Source of the DNA: Asanoa siamensis
GTDB lineage: Bacteria; Actinomycetota; Actinomycetes; Mycobacteriales; Micromonosporaceae
Direction: 5' to 3'
Assembly: GCF_016862555.1 (NCBI RefSeq)
Contig: NZ_BONE01000027.1
Location: 38,608 to 102,607, forward strand
DNA: 64,000 nt
Shown: one piece after another, positions 1-8,463 of the stretch
Layout: every line of letters begins with the position of its first letter
Numbering within the stretch: position 1 is the stretch's first letter
Translations under genes and position numbers: made by a program
Notes under the pieces: model-generated
Seen by the model: only the letters and a program-made list of their open reading frames with translations
The model's database searches: none
What the model was told of the DNA's origin: nothing

Positions 1-840
1 GGCGGAGATCGCGTTGATGGGGGCCACCGCGGCCGGCAGCGCGCGGCCCAGCCGGCAGGCGCCCGCGAACACGGTGTTGGCCAGGAAGTCGTCGTCGAGC
101 CAGCCGCGCCAGCCCGGCAGCGGCCGGTCGTGGGCCGGCACCCGGTTGTTGGTCTTGACCTGGACCCGGTCGGTGTACGGGAACCAGTAGAGGTCGCAGT
201 GGTCGTTCTCGGCGACGAGATCGGGCCAGCCGGTGAGCACGTCGGCCAACCGGCCCGGGCGCTCGTGGGCCCGCAGGGTGAAGGCGTCGACGCAGCGCAG
301 CGTCACCTCGGTGAGCACGCCTAGCGCGCCGAGCCCGACCCGGGCGGCCGTGAAGACCTCCGGGTGGTGCTCCGCGTCGCAGCGCAGCACCTCGCCCGTG
401 CCGGTGACCAGGGTCAGGCCGACCACGAACGTGGACAGGCAGCCGTACGCCGCGCCGGTGCCGTGCGTACCGGTGGAGATCGCGCCGGCGACGGTCTGCG
501 CGTCGATGTCGCCGAGGTTGGGCAGCGCGAGGCCGTGGCTGGCGAGCAGGGCGTTGAGGGTCGCCAGGGTCATGCCGGCCGGCACCGTCACGGTCCTGGC
601 CTCGCGGTCGACGTCGACCGGGCCGGGCAGCGCGGTCAGGTCGACCCGCACGCCGTCGGTGACCGCGATGTCCGTGAAGGAGTGGCCGGAGCCGACGGGC
701 TTGAGCCGCCCGCCCGTCTTGATCAACTCGACGAGCGCGTCGAGGTCGCGGGGGCGCTCCGCGCGCGCGGTGGCCTGCTGGTTGCCGGCCCAGTTGCGCC
801 ACTGCGCCACGCTGGTCGCGGCGGCTCGACTCGCGGTCAT
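1..840 (-). CDS. FAD-linked sugar-lactone oxidase (D-arabinono-1,4-lactone oxidase family), 3' end cut by window
   Basis: Reading leftward from the ATG at 840 gives 280 codons with no stop to the window edge. The N-terminal half matches the FAD-binding (PCMH) fold of the arabinono-lactone/gulono-lactone oxidase family: the flavin loop SGHSFTDIAV lies at residues 51-60, followed by an acidic beta-strand region and GALGVLTEVTLR near residue 170. Family members oxidise aldonolactones at the lactone C2 using FAD and oxygen or an acceptor. The C-terminal HWxK signature of the family would lie outside the window, so catalytic completeness cannot be judged. It is divergent from the TetR gene at 1019, with a palindrome just upstream of its start. 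Confidence 0.85.
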   Translation of the reverse strand, partial: MTASRAAATSVAQWRNWAGNQQATARAERPRDLDALVELIKTGGRLKPVGSGHSFTDIAVTDGVRVDLTALPGPVDVDREARTVTVPAGMTLATLNALLASHGLALPNLGDIDAQTVAGAISTGTHGTGAAYGCLSTFVVGLTLVTGTGEVLRCDAEHHPEVFTAARVGLGALGVLTEVTLRCVDAFTLRAHERPGRLADVLTGWPDLVAENDHCDLYWFPYTDRVQVKTNNRVPAHDRPLPGWRGWLDDDFLANTVFAGACRLGRALPAAVAPINAISA

Positions 841-853
841 GGCGGCCTCCACA

Positions 854-872
854 ATATGAACAGCTTTCATAT
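854..872. promoter_or_regulatory. Probable TetR-type operator (ATATGAA-N5-TTCATAT)
   Basis: A perfect 7-bp inverted repeat with a 5-bp centre lies 14 bp upstream of the oxidase start and in the divergent gap facing the TetR gene. Its length and symmetry suit a TetR-family dimer, and it is markedly AT-rich for this genome. Binding by the neighbouring TetR protein is inference. Confidence 0.6.
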
Positions 873-1018
873 CAGTGTTTAAGCGCGCGCGTAAGAGTGT
901 CCTGTCAAGAGTCCCCGCAAATACCGCCCTTCTGCTGAATACCTCTCATCCGGGTTGCTCGTTGATCCGAGTAACGTTCCCCCCGCGCGGGGCCGAAAGA
1001 GGAAGGATGTGGTGAGGC

Positions 1019-1648
1019 ATGACGACATCAGCCGTCACCACGGGCCCGCTGCGCCGGGTGCCGGTGCAAGGCCGCAGTGTGGCCCGCGTCCAGCGGATGC
1101 TCGACGCGTGCGCCGAGATCGTCGACGAGGTCGGCTACGAGGGCCTGACGACCACATTGCTCGCCGAGCGTGCCGAAGTGGCGATCGGTTCCGTCTACCA
1201 GTTCTTCCCCGACAAGCGGGCCATCGTGCAGGCGCTGACGCTGCGCAACATGGAGGCCTACCTGGAGCGGTTGGCCAACCGCTTCGGCAGCGGCACGTTC
1301 GCTGACTGGTGGGAAGGCGTCGACGCCGGCATCGACGAGTACATCGAGATGCACCGCACCGTGCCCGGCTTCCGGACCCTGCACTTCGGCGACGTCGTCG
1401 ACGTGCACCTGCTCGACGAGGAGCGCGACAACAACGCGGTCATCGCCGAGCAGCTCGCCCGGCTGCTCGTCGAGCAGTTCCACGTCGCCGACGAGCCACG
1501 GCTGCGGTTCGCCCTGGAGATCGCCGTCGAGGCCGCCGACGCGTTGATCAAGCTGGCCTTCCGGCGCCGCACCGAGGGCGACGAGCGGGTCCTCGCGGAG
1601 GCCAAGGCGCTCATCCGCGAATACCTGCACCGGCACGTCTCGGTGTAA
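1019..1648 (+). CDS. TetR/AcrR family transcriptional regulator
   Basis: This 209-aa protein has an N-terminal HTH of TetR type: residues 41-70 read TTTLLAERAEVAIGSVYQFF followed by PDKRAIVQAL, the usual recognition helix and following helix. The alpha-helical C-terminal ligand domain has no recognisable ligand signature. It is preceded by a GGAAGG ribosome site about 10 bp upstream of the ATG. It is divergent from the lactone oxidase and convergent with the PLP deaminase/aldolase; the three genes often co-occur in actinomycetes, which suggests local repression. The ligand is unknown. Confidence 0.85.
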   Translation: MTTSAVTTGPLRRVPVQGRSVARVQRMLDACAEIVDEVGYEGLTTTLLAERAEVAIGSVYQFFPDKRAIVQALTLRNMEAYLERLANRFGSGTFADWWEGVDAGIDEYIEMHRTVPGFRTLHFGDVVDVHLLDEERDNNAVIAEQLARLLVEQFHVADEPRLRFALEIAVEAADALIKLAFRRRTEGDERVLAEAKALIREYLHRHVSV

Positions 1649-1650
1649 GG

Positions 1651-1692
1651 AACGGTCCGTTCTTAACGCTTTCCGTATAAGAACGGACCGTT
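1651..1692. terminator. Bidirectional hairpin between convergent genes
   Basis: A perfect 15-bp inverted repeat (AACGGTCCGTTCTTA and its complement) with a 12-bp loop sits in the 52-bp gap between the convergent TetR and deaminase/aldolase genes. Position and strength favour a bidirectional terminator, although there is no T-run. Each arm contains AACGG-N-CCGTT, itself nearly palindromic, so a protein-binding role is also possible. Confidence 0.65.
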
Positions 1693-1700
1693 GCTAACGC

Positions 1701-2906
1701 TTAGAGGAAGGCGTGGCCCTCGCCGCGGTAGGTGGGCTCGACGGCGATCACCGTGTCGTCGTCGATCAGGTGGAGCTCGTTGACGTGCTCGGCGAGCTCA
1801 CCCGCCTTCGCGTGCCGGAACCAGACCCGGTCGCCGACCCGCAAGGAGTCGGCGGCCGGGCCGCGCAGCGGGGTCTGCACCTCGCCGGCGCCCTCGGTGC
1901 CGATCATCTTCAGGCCCGCCGGCAGCCACGGGGTCGGTTGGCGGCTCGGCTCGGCGGGGCCGGACGCGATCCAACCGCCCCCCAGCACGGTCACCAGGCC
2001 GGGTCCCGGCCGGCGGACCACCGGCTGGGCGAAGAACGCGGCCGGTGTCGGCCGCCAGGCCGTGTACGCGTCGAACAGCGTGGGCCCGTAGAGGCCGGAG
2101 CCGGCGGTGATCTCGGTGACCGACGGGTCGCCGCCGGTCAAGCTGACACTGCCGGTGCCGCCGCCGTTGACGAACTCCAGCTCGGTGACGGCGCGGACCG
2201 CTTCCACCACGGCACCGCGCCGGTCCAGCAGCTCGCGCCAGGACCGCCGCTGCATCGCCCGGATCGCGAGGGCCCGGGCGCGCCGGCCGGGTGGCGCGTC
2301 GCCCAGGCCCGCGATCTGGGCCTCGTACGACATGATCCCGACCAGCTTGAACGCCGGTCGCTTGGCGATCGCCTCGGCGAGCGCGCGGGCCTGGTCGGGC
2401 GCGTGCACGGGGGAGCGGAACACGCCCAGGTGAACGCGTCCACCGGCGAGCCGGTAGGAGGCGTCGAGGTCGACGCAGAGCCGGATCTCGGTGCCGCCGG
2501 TCGTCGACTCGAGGAAGTCGAGTTGCTCGACGTTGTCCACCATCAGAGTGACACCGGTCCGCAGGCGCTCGTCGCCGGCCAGGTCACGCAGGGCGGCCCG
2601 ATCCGCGGTCGGATAGGCGACTACGGCGTCGTCCGTAACGCCCGTCCGGACGAGCCAGTTGGCCTCGGCGAGCGTGTACGCGAGCACGCCGTGCCAGCCC
2701 GGACGACCAAGCACCCGGGAGAGCAGCGCGCGGCAGCGCACCGACTTGCTGGCCACCCGCAGCGGCTTGCCGGCGGCGCGGCTGACCAGGGCATCCGAGT
2801 TGGCGTCGAACGCCGCGAGGTCGACGACGGCGCACGGCGGGTCGAGCTCCGCGGTGGCCTTGTCGAACCTTGCCCTTTGGGACGTTTCGGGGGTTTTACC
2901 GGACAC
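1701..2906 (-). CDS. PLP-dependent amino acid deaminase/aldolase (alanine racemase-type fold)
   Basis: The 401-aa product belongs to the fold-type III PLP family that includes D-threonine aldolase and Dsd1-like D-serine dehydratase. The likely PLP lysine is in VASKSVRC (K54), at the end of the first strand of the TIM barrel, as in alanine racemase. The C-terminal part ends with a His-rich segment (RHAKAGELAEHVNELHLI) in the position where D-serine dehydratase-like domains bind a divalent metal. Substrate specificity cannot be read from sequence. Annotated actinomycete genomes often pair this family with the FAD lactone oxidase, as here. It is read toward the TetR gene and ends at the shared hairpin. 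Confidence 0.8.
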   Translation of the reverse strand: MSGKTPETSQRARFDKATAELDPPCAVVDLAAFDANSDALVSRAAGKPLRVASKSVRCRALLSRVLGRPGWHGVLAYTLAEANWLVRTGVTDDAVVAYPTADRAALRDLAGDERLRTGVTLMVDNVEQLDFLESTTGGTEIRLCVDLDASYRLAGGRVHLGVFRSPVHAPDQARALAEAIAKRPAFKLVGIMSYEAQIAGLGDAPPGRRARALAIRAMQRRSWRELLDRRGAVVEAVRAVTELEFVNGGGTGSVSLTGGDPSVTEITAGSGLYGPTLFDAYTAWRPTPAAFFAQPVVRRPGPGLVTVLGGGWIASGPAEPSRQPTPWLPAGLKMIGTEGAGEVQTPLRGPAADSLRVGDRVWFRHAKAGELAEHVNELHLIDDDTVIAVEPTYRGEGHAFL

Positions 2907-3110
2907 ATCTGCACCGTAGCGGGTGGGAATGCAATGCGAAACACCCTCGTGTACGCGGCACCCTTACGGGCGTATCGGGGCAGCTAGGGTCAGGGATCGA
3001 CCGGAAGGCGGCGTGGCCCGTAAGGGGCACGACGCATGAGGACCTCAGGATGATGTCGGGGTGGGCGTGATCGTCCACGCCGTTAGAGTGAGGTCCGGGG
3101 GAGCCCAGCG

Positions 3111-5492
3111 ATGGGCCGGCACTGCGGAGGTACGGCCATCGACACGAACGTCAGCGGAGAGGACCTCGAGCGCCCCGGCGCACGTCCGGACGCCGCCGGG
3201 TCCAGCACCACCAACCGCTCGCAGCAGGTCGACCTCTCCGGCGTCAGCGCGCTGCGGGCCGTGCTCCGGATCCGGCCGTTCCGCCGGCTCTGGCTGGTGC
3301 TCGGCGTCGCGTCGCTGGGTGACTGGCTGGGCCTGCTGGCGACCTCCATCTTCGCCTCGGCCCAGGTCAGCGGCGACACTGCCAAGGGTCTCGCGTTCGG
3401 TGGCGTGATCGCCGTACGCCTGCTGCCCGCCCTTATCCTCGGCCCCGTGGCCGGCGTGCTGGCCGACCGGTTCGACCGGCGCTACACGATGGTCATCTGC
3501 GACCTGCTGCGGTTCGTGCTGTTCGCGTCGATCCCGCTGGTCGCGCTCCTCGGGTTCTCCGGCGCGGTGGTGGTGGGCTGGGCGGCGATCGCCACCTTCA
3601 TCATCGAGGCGATCACGCTGATCTGGATCCCGGCCAAGGAGGCCGCGGTTCCCAACCTGATCCCCAAGGCCCGGCTCGAGGTCTCCAACCAGCTGACCCT
3701 GATCACGACGTACGGCCTGACGCCCGTGCTCGCGGCCGTCGGCCTGGCCGCCCTCGACGCCAGCGTCCGGGGCATCACCGGTTCGGCACCGGCCGACTGG
3801 GCCGAGCCCGCTCAACTCGCGCTCTGGTTCAACGCGTTTTCCCGGCTGGCCACCGCGATCGTGGTGTTCTACGGCATCAAGGAGATCAGCGGCCGCACCT
3901 CGCCGCAGGACCGCGAGAACACCAGCATGTTGCGCCAGTTCGTCGACGGCTGGAAGTTCATCGGCAACTCCCCACTCGTACGCGGCCTCGTGCTCGGCAT
4001 CTTCGGCGCGTTCGCCGGCGGCGGCGTGGTGATCGGCACCGCCCGGTTCTTCACCCAGTCGCTCGACGCCGGTGACGCCGCGTTCTACCTGCTCTTCGCG
4101 TTCCTGTTCGTCGGTCTCTCGGTCGGCATCGGGCTCGGCCCGGCGATCATCAAGGACCTCTCCCGGCGGCGCTGGTTCGGCATGAGCATCGTGCTCGCGG
4201 CCGCCTCGGTGATCGTGCTCGCCGCCTCGATCCACCTGTCGATGGCGATCGTCGGCGCGGTGCTGGTCGGCGCCGGCGCCGGCATGGCGTTCCTCGCCGG
4301 CATCACGCTGCTCGGCGTCGAGGTCGCCGACGAGGTGCGCGGCCGGGTGTTCGCGGTCGTGCAGACCGGCACCCGGGTGGTGCTGATGATCGCGATCGCG
4401 CTGTCCAGCCTGCTGGTCGGCGTCGGCGGCTCGCGCACGCTCGACGTCGCCTCGCTCGGCATCTCGATCTCCTCGACCCGGCTGCTCCTGCTGGCCGCGG
4501 GCGTCGCCGGCATCCTCTCCGGGATCAGCGCGTTCAAGCAGATGGACGACAAGCCCGGCGTCGGCGTCCTGGCCGACCTGTGGGGCTCGATGCGCGGCCG
4601 GCCGCTCTCGCCCGCCGAGCCGTCGGCCTGGCGCGGCGTCTTCGTGGTCTTCGAAGGCGGCGAGGGCAGCGGCAAGTCGACCCAGGTCGCGGCGCTGGCC
4701 GATTCGCTGCGGGCCGAGGGGCGCGACGTCGTGGTGACCCGCGAGCCCGGCGCCACCGACGTCGGCCAGCGGATCCGGTCCATGGTCCTCTCGCAGGACA
4801 CCGATCTGTCGCCGCGCGCCGAGGCGCTGCTCTACGCGGCCGACCGGGCCCACCACGTGGCGACCGTCGTCCGGCCGGCGCTGGCCCGCGGGGCGGTGGT
4901 CGTCAGCGACCGCTATGTCGACTCCTCGCTGGCCTATCAGGGCGCTGGTCGTACCCTCCCGGTCGAGGAGGTGTCCTGGCTCTCCTCGTGGGCGACCGGG
5001 GGCCTCAAGCCCGACCTGGTGGTGCTGCTCGACGTCGAACCCACGGTCGGCCTGTCCCGGGCGGCCGAGCGGGGTGTGCACGACCGGCTCGAGACCGAGG
5101 CGCTGCCGTTCCACGAACGGGTCCGGTACGCGTTCCTCGACCTGGCCGCCGCCGACCCGCGCCGCTACCTGGTGCTCGACGCGACCCGGCCGCGGGACGA
5201 ACTCGCGCTCGCGGTCTTCGACCGGGTGACCCCGATGCTGGGCGACCCCGGGCCGGAGCATCCGGGGCCGGCCAAGCAGCCCGACACGTCGACGGAGCCG
5301 GAACTCTCCCAGCAGGAGATAGCCTCGATCGTCGACGCGGCGCAGCGTGGCGAGCCCGCGGATTCGAACTCTTCGGATTCTTCGGATTCTTCGGACTCCG
5401 GGGCGGATGACGACAGGCCGTCCGCGCGGCTGGCCGCCGCGCAGCGCACCCCGCCACCGCCGCCGGACCGGGAGTTGGAACCACGTGGCTGA
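3111..5492 (+). CDS. tmk: Thymidylate kinase fused to an N-terminal MFS-like membrane domain
   Basis: The 793-aa protein has two parts. Residues about 45-460 form roughly twelve hydrophobic helices with an MFS-type loop (LADRFDRRYTM) after the early helices. Residues about 505-705 are a complete dTMP kinase: the P-loop GGEGSGKST near residue 516, the DRYVDSSLAYQG substrate loop near 600, and a lid region. The kinase phosphorylates dTMP to dTDP. A low-complexity tail follows with SSD repeats near residues 753-765. The MFS-Tmk fusion is known in actinobacteria, and what the membrane part carries is unknown. The stop overlaps holB by 8 bp, indicating translational coupling. Confidence 0.93.
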   Translation: MGRHCGGTAIDTNVSGEDLERPGARPDAAGSSTTNRSQQVDLSGVSALRAVLRIRPFRRLWLVLGVASLGDWLGLLATSIFASAQVSGDTAKGLAFGGVIAVRLLPALILGPVAGVLADRFDRRYTMVICDLLRFVLFASIPLVALLGFSGAVVVGWAAIATFIIEAITLIWIPAKEAAVPNLIPKARLEVSNQLTLITTYGLTPVLAAVGLAALDASVRGITGSAPADWAEPAQLALWFNAFSRLATAIVVFYGIKEISGRTSPQDRENTSMLRQFVDGWKFIGNSPLVRGLVLGIFGAFAGGGVVIGTARFFTQSLDAGDAAFYLLFAFLFVGLSVGIGLGPAIIKDLSRRRWFGMSIVLAAASVIVLAASIHLSMAIVGAVLVGAGAGMAFLAGITLLGVEVADEVRGRVFAVVQTGTRVVLMIAIALSSLLVGVGGSRTLDVASLGISISSTRLLLLAAGVAGILSGISAFKQMDDKPGVGVLADLWGSMRGRPLSPAEPSAWRGVFVVFEGGEGSGKSTQVAALADSLRAEGRDVVVTREPGATDVGQRIRSMVLSQDTDLSPRAEALLYAADRAHHVATVVRPALARGAVVVSDRYVDSSLAYQGAGRTLPVEEVSWLSSWATGGLKPDLVVLLDVEPTVGLSRAAERGVHDRLETEALPFHERVRYAFLDLAAADPRRYLVLDATRPRDELALAVFDRVTPMLGDPGPEHPGPAKQPDTSTEPELSQQEIASIVDAAQRGEPADSNSSDSSDSSDSGADDDRPSARLAAAQRTPPPPPDRELEPRG

Positions 5493-6669
5493 CGTCTTCG
5501 CCGACCTGGTGGGCCAGGAGGAGGCCGTCGACATCCTGCGCCGTGCGGCGGCGGGTGCGGTGGCCATCCTCGACGGCTCGGGCACCGGCTCGGCGATGAC
5601 GCACGCGTGGATCTTCACCGGGCCGCCCGGCTCGGGCCGCTCGGTCGCGGCCCGCGCCCTCGCCGCGGCGCTGCAGTGCGCCACCGGCGTCGGCTGCGGC
5701 GAGTGCACCGGCTGCCGCACCACGCTCGGCGGCACCCACGCCGATGTGCGGATGGTCACACCCGACGGGCTGTCGATCGGCGTCAACGAGATGCGCGCGC
5801 TGGTGCTGCGCGCCGCCAGCGCACCCACCGGCGGGCGCTGGCAGGTGGTCGTCATCGAGGACGCCGACCGGCTCACCGAACAGGCCGGCAACGCGCTGCT
5901 CAAGGCGATCGAGGAGCCGCCGCCGCGGACGGTGTTCCTGCTCTGCACCCCGTCGACCCACCCCGACGACATCTCCGTGACGATCCGGTCCCGCTGCCGG
6001 GTGGTCACCCTGCGCCAGCCGCCCGCCGCGGCGGTCGCCTCGGTGCTGGTGTCCCGCGACGGCGTCGAGGCCGACACGGCGGCCTGGGCCGGCGCGGCCG
6101 CGCAGGGCCACGTCGGCCGGGCCCGCCGGCTGGCCCGCGACGCCGACGCCCGCCGCCGGCGCGAGGCCGTGCTCGCCGTGCCCCGCCGGTTGACCGGCGT
6201 CGGCGCCTGCTTCGACGCCGCGTCGGCGCTGATCGAGGCGGCCGAGGCCGAGGCGGAGGCGGCGGTCGCCGAGGCGGACACGGCCGAACGCACCGCGCTG
6301 GAGACCGCGCTCGGCGCAGGCGGCACGGGCCGCGGCGCCTCGGGCGCCATCCGCGGCGCCGCCGGGCAGCTCAAGGACCTGGAGAAGCGGCAGAAGTCCC
6401 GGGCGACGCGGGCGCAGCGCGACGCGCTGGACCGCGCGCTGGTGGACCTGGCGGGTTTCTACCGCGACGTCCTGGTCCGCACGATGGCGGCGCCGGTGGC
6501 CCCGGTCCACACGGACGCGACATCGCTGGCGGAGGCCGCGGCCCGCAAATGGAGCCCGGACGACGCCCTCCGCCGCCTGGAGGCGGTCCTGGAGTGCCGC
6601 ACGGCCATCGAGGCCAACGTAAAGCCCCGCATCGCCGTCGAGGCGATGATGCTTTCCCTCTGGAACTAG
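5485..6669 (+). CDS. holB: DNA polymerase III clamp-loader subunit delta'
   Basis: From the GTG at 5485, inside the 3' end of tmk, the product is 394 aa. It has the AAA+ fold of clamp-loader subunits: a degenerate P-loop GPPGSGRS in which the lysine is arginine (delta' does not hydrolyse ATP in characterised loaders), a four-cysteine zinc module beginning CATGVGCGECTGC, VVIEDADRL in the Walker B position, and the SRC-type motif RSRCR. The C-terminal third is Ala/Glu-rich helix. It loads the sliding clamp during replication. A start further upstream would overlap tmk deeply and is not favoured. Confidence 0.93.
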   Translation: MADVFADLVGQEEAVDILRRAAAGAVAILDGSGTGSAMTHAWIFTGPPGSGRSVAARALAAALQCATGVGCGECTGCRTTLGGTHADVRMVTPDGLSIGVNEMRALVLRAASAPTGGRWQVVVIEDADRLTEQAGNALLKAIEEPPPRTVFLLCTPSTHPDDISVTIRSRCRVVTLRQPPAAAVASVLVSRDGVEADTAAWAGAAAQGHVGRARRLARDADARRRREAVLAVPRRLTGVGACFDAASALIEAAEAEAEAAVAEADTAERTALETALGAGGTGRGASGAIRGAAGQLKDLEKRQKSRATRAQRDALDRALVDLAGFYRDVLVRTMAAPVAPVHTDATSLAEAAARKWSPDDALRRLEAVLECRTAIEANVKPRIAVEAMMLSLWN

Positions 6670-6769
6670 TTATCCACAGGCGGACTTTCGCTGCGTGTGC
6701 GGCAGCGGTACGGTTCGATGCCTGGACGACGTGTGGTGGTGGTCGCGACACGGTCGGTGAGGGAGCCGC

Positions 6770-7096
6770 ATGCCGCGAGAGATCGACGAGGCGTGGGTCG
6801 AAGAGGCGATCGCGCGCTACCGCCGCATCGAGTCGCTGCGCGACGAGTTCGACCGCGCGGCGCGCGCGACCGAGGTGACGGTCCGCTCGCCGGACGGGTT
6901 GGTCGAGGTGGTCGTGACGGCAGCGGGCGAGGTGACGGAGGTACGGGTGGTGGGCAACCTGCAGGGTCGCGGCAACCGCGACCTTTCTGTCTCCTTGACC
7001 ACCACGATCGCGGCGGCGGCCGACGCGGCGCGCTGGGCGCGCGACAAGCTACGCGCCGAGACGTTCGCCGACTACCCGCCGCTGGGCGAGTCATGA
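6770..7096 (+). CDS. YbaB/EbfC-like small protein
   Basis: The 108-aa product has the layout of the YbaB/EbfC family: an N-terminal amphipathic helix (residues 1-35, Arg/Glu-rich), a beta-sheet core around VVVTAAGEVTEVRVV, and a C-terminal helix. Canonical YbaB binds DNA; actinobacterial paralogues are frequently found beside WXG100 and EspC-like genes, as here with the next two genes. It therefore more likely belongs to a type VII secretion-like set than to recF-recR-type housekeeping. Function is inferred from fold and neighbours only. Confidence 0.7.
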   Translation: MPREIDEAWVEEAIARYRRIESLRDEFDRAARATEVTVRSPDGLVEVVVTAAGEVTEVRVVGNLQGRGNRDLSVSLTTTIAAAADAARWARDKLRAETFADYPPLGES

Positions 7097-7211
7097 CGCC
7101 GCCGCGGGGCCGTGGCGGCGGCGGGCTTGATCTCGCGGCTGGAGCCGTGACCTCGCCATCCGGTCGTGGGTCAGCGGCTTGGTCGCTGGTTTGCCGCGGG
7201 TGGGAGGTGTG

Positions 7212-7517
7212 ATGACCGCTCCGCTGGGTCGGGTGGCGCGTGACCTTGATGAGTTGGCCGCCGGGTTGGGCGGTGGGCTAGCGGCGGTGGATCCGGGGCC
7301 GGGAGCGTTCGGGGCCGACCTGCCGGGGCGGCTCGGTGTGCTGGGTCGCGACCTGCACGCGCGGTGGTCGGCCGAGGTGGGTGAGCGGGCGCGCACGGTG
7401 GATGCGCTTGCCGCGCGGCTGACCGACACGGCCGCCACCTTGCGCACGGCTGGTGGCGGTTATGCCGGCGCGGAGGACGACTCCGCCCGGCGTAGTGGTG
7501 AGGTGGGTGGGGCATGA
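7212..7517 (+). CDS. Small EspC/PE-like helical protein (type VII secretion-associated family)
   Basis: The 101-aa protein, from the ATG preceded by a GGGAGG ribosome site, is Ala/Arg/Asp-rich and predicted all-helical, with two long amphipathic stretches separated near residue 50. This matches the size and pattern of EspC-like or PE/WXG100-like ESX partner proteins. Its stop overlaps the next gene by 4 bp (ATGA), so the two are probably a co-translated pair. No secretion machinery (EccC etc.) is visible within the window. Confidence 0.6.
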   Translation: MTAPLGRVARDLDELAAGLGGGLAAVDPGPGAFGADLPGRLGVLGRDLHARWSAEVGERARTVDALAARLTDTAATLRTAGGGYAGAEDDSARRSGEVGGA

Positions 7518-8152
7518 GCGATGCGCTCGACCATCTCGCGGGGCCTGCGGGTGATCTGCTCGCGCGGGTCGACGACCTGCTCGCCCGGGTCGGCGCGCCC
7601 GACGACGACCCGGTCTGGCCGTTGCTGCGCCGCATGCGGGCGTTGCCGGGCGAGGCGGTGGCCGCGCTGACCGGCACCTTGCGCGCGGCGCCGCTGGCCG
7701 AGGCGGGCGGGGTGTTGCGGGCTCGGGCCGCGACGTGCACCGACGTGCGGTCGGCCGTGATCGCGCCGGTGGCCTGGGAAGGACCGGCGGGTGAGTCCTA
7801 TGCCGCCCGCGCCGCGCGGCTGGGCGCCGACGCGGCGGCTGCCGGTGAGGCGCTGGCCGCGACCGGTCGCTTCGCCGACGAGGCCGCGGCCTGGATCGAG
7901 CGCACGCGGGAGCGCCTGGCCGTCGTCCTGGCCGAGACGCTGGTCTCGGCCGACGCGGTCGCGGTCGTGCTCGGCACGGACAACGCCGCCCGCGCGGCGG
8001 CAACCATCGCGACGCGGGTGCTGTCCACCCTCGACACCGCGATCAGCGACGGCGAAACACTTCGCCAACCGCTCCTCGCCGGCGACCGCGGCAGGTCCGG
8101 CGCGCCGCCGCTACCTGCGAACTACGAACGCGTCACCCGGCTGGGCTACTGA
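7514..8152 (+). CDS. WXG100-superfamily-like protein with partner
   Basis: The 212-aa product starts with an ATGA overlap with the preceding gene. A WEG turn occurs in PVAWEGPAGESYAARAARL near residues 93-112, in the middle of a helix-turn-helix hairpin, which is the hallmark of WXG100 proteins. Long Ala-rich helices flank it on both sides. Such proteins form helical heterodimers and are ESX substrates or structural pieces. This one is longer than the usual 100 aa. The Tyr-containing C-terminal tail has no clear YxxxD/E export signal. Confidence 0.6.
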   Translation: MSDALDHLAGPAGDLLARVDDLLARVGAPDDDPVWPLLRRMRALPGEAVAALTGTLRAAPLAEAGGVLRARAATCTDVRSAVIAPVAWEGPAGESYAARAARLGADAAAAGEALAATGRFADEAAAWIERTRERLAVVLAETLVSADAVAVVLGTDNAARAAATIATRVLSTLDTAISDGETLRQPLLAGDRGRSGAPPLPANYERVTRLGY

Positions 8153-8162
8153 GCGCACTGCT

Positions 8163-8400
8163 CAAGGCCTTCCGGCCGGGCTCCGCGGAAGGGCGGACGG
8201 TCGCAATGGGCGCGGCGTCAGCTCGGCCGGGCTACCGATCTCGCGGCCAAGGCGTTCGGCCCGAGCTCCGCGGAAGGGCGGACCGGTCGCGATGGCGCGG
8301 CGTCAGCCCGGCCGGCCTACCGAGCTTGCAGCCCAGGCGTCCGCCTGCGCTCCGCGGATGGCGAGCCAGTCGCGAGGCGGCGCCTGATAGGCAGCCCTGC
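8163..8400. repeat. Three imperfect tandem units of about 85 bp in a gene-free gap
   Basis: The 311-bp gap between the WXG-like gene and the TetR gene contains no convincing gene. The segment CTCCGCGGAAGGGCGGAC recurs at 8181, 8266 and, diverged, 8350, with the flanking GGCGCGGCGTCAGC also repeated. The period is 84-85 bp. The origin may be a decayed short tandem duplication or a family of intergenic repeats. Confidence 0.7.
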
Positions 8401-8463
8401 CTGCGCCCGTCGCGGGCCGGCGAAGGTGAAGGCGGCGGCCAGCCGCTGCTTGACCCGCCGTCG

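Noticed and set aside
1713..2987. 424-codon plus-strand frame opposite the deaminase/aldolase
   Set aside because: It is antisense to a conserved PLP enzyme; its composition is typical of a shadow frame.
3045..6374. Very long open frame (1109 codons) on the minus strand across tmk and holB
   Set aside because: It lies antisense to two clearly recognised genes, is Arg/Gly/Asp-rich without any domain, and is a product of high GC content.
8163..8400. Possible CRISPR-like repeat array
   Set aside because: Only three diverged units with no constant repeat/spacer structure and no cas genes in the window.
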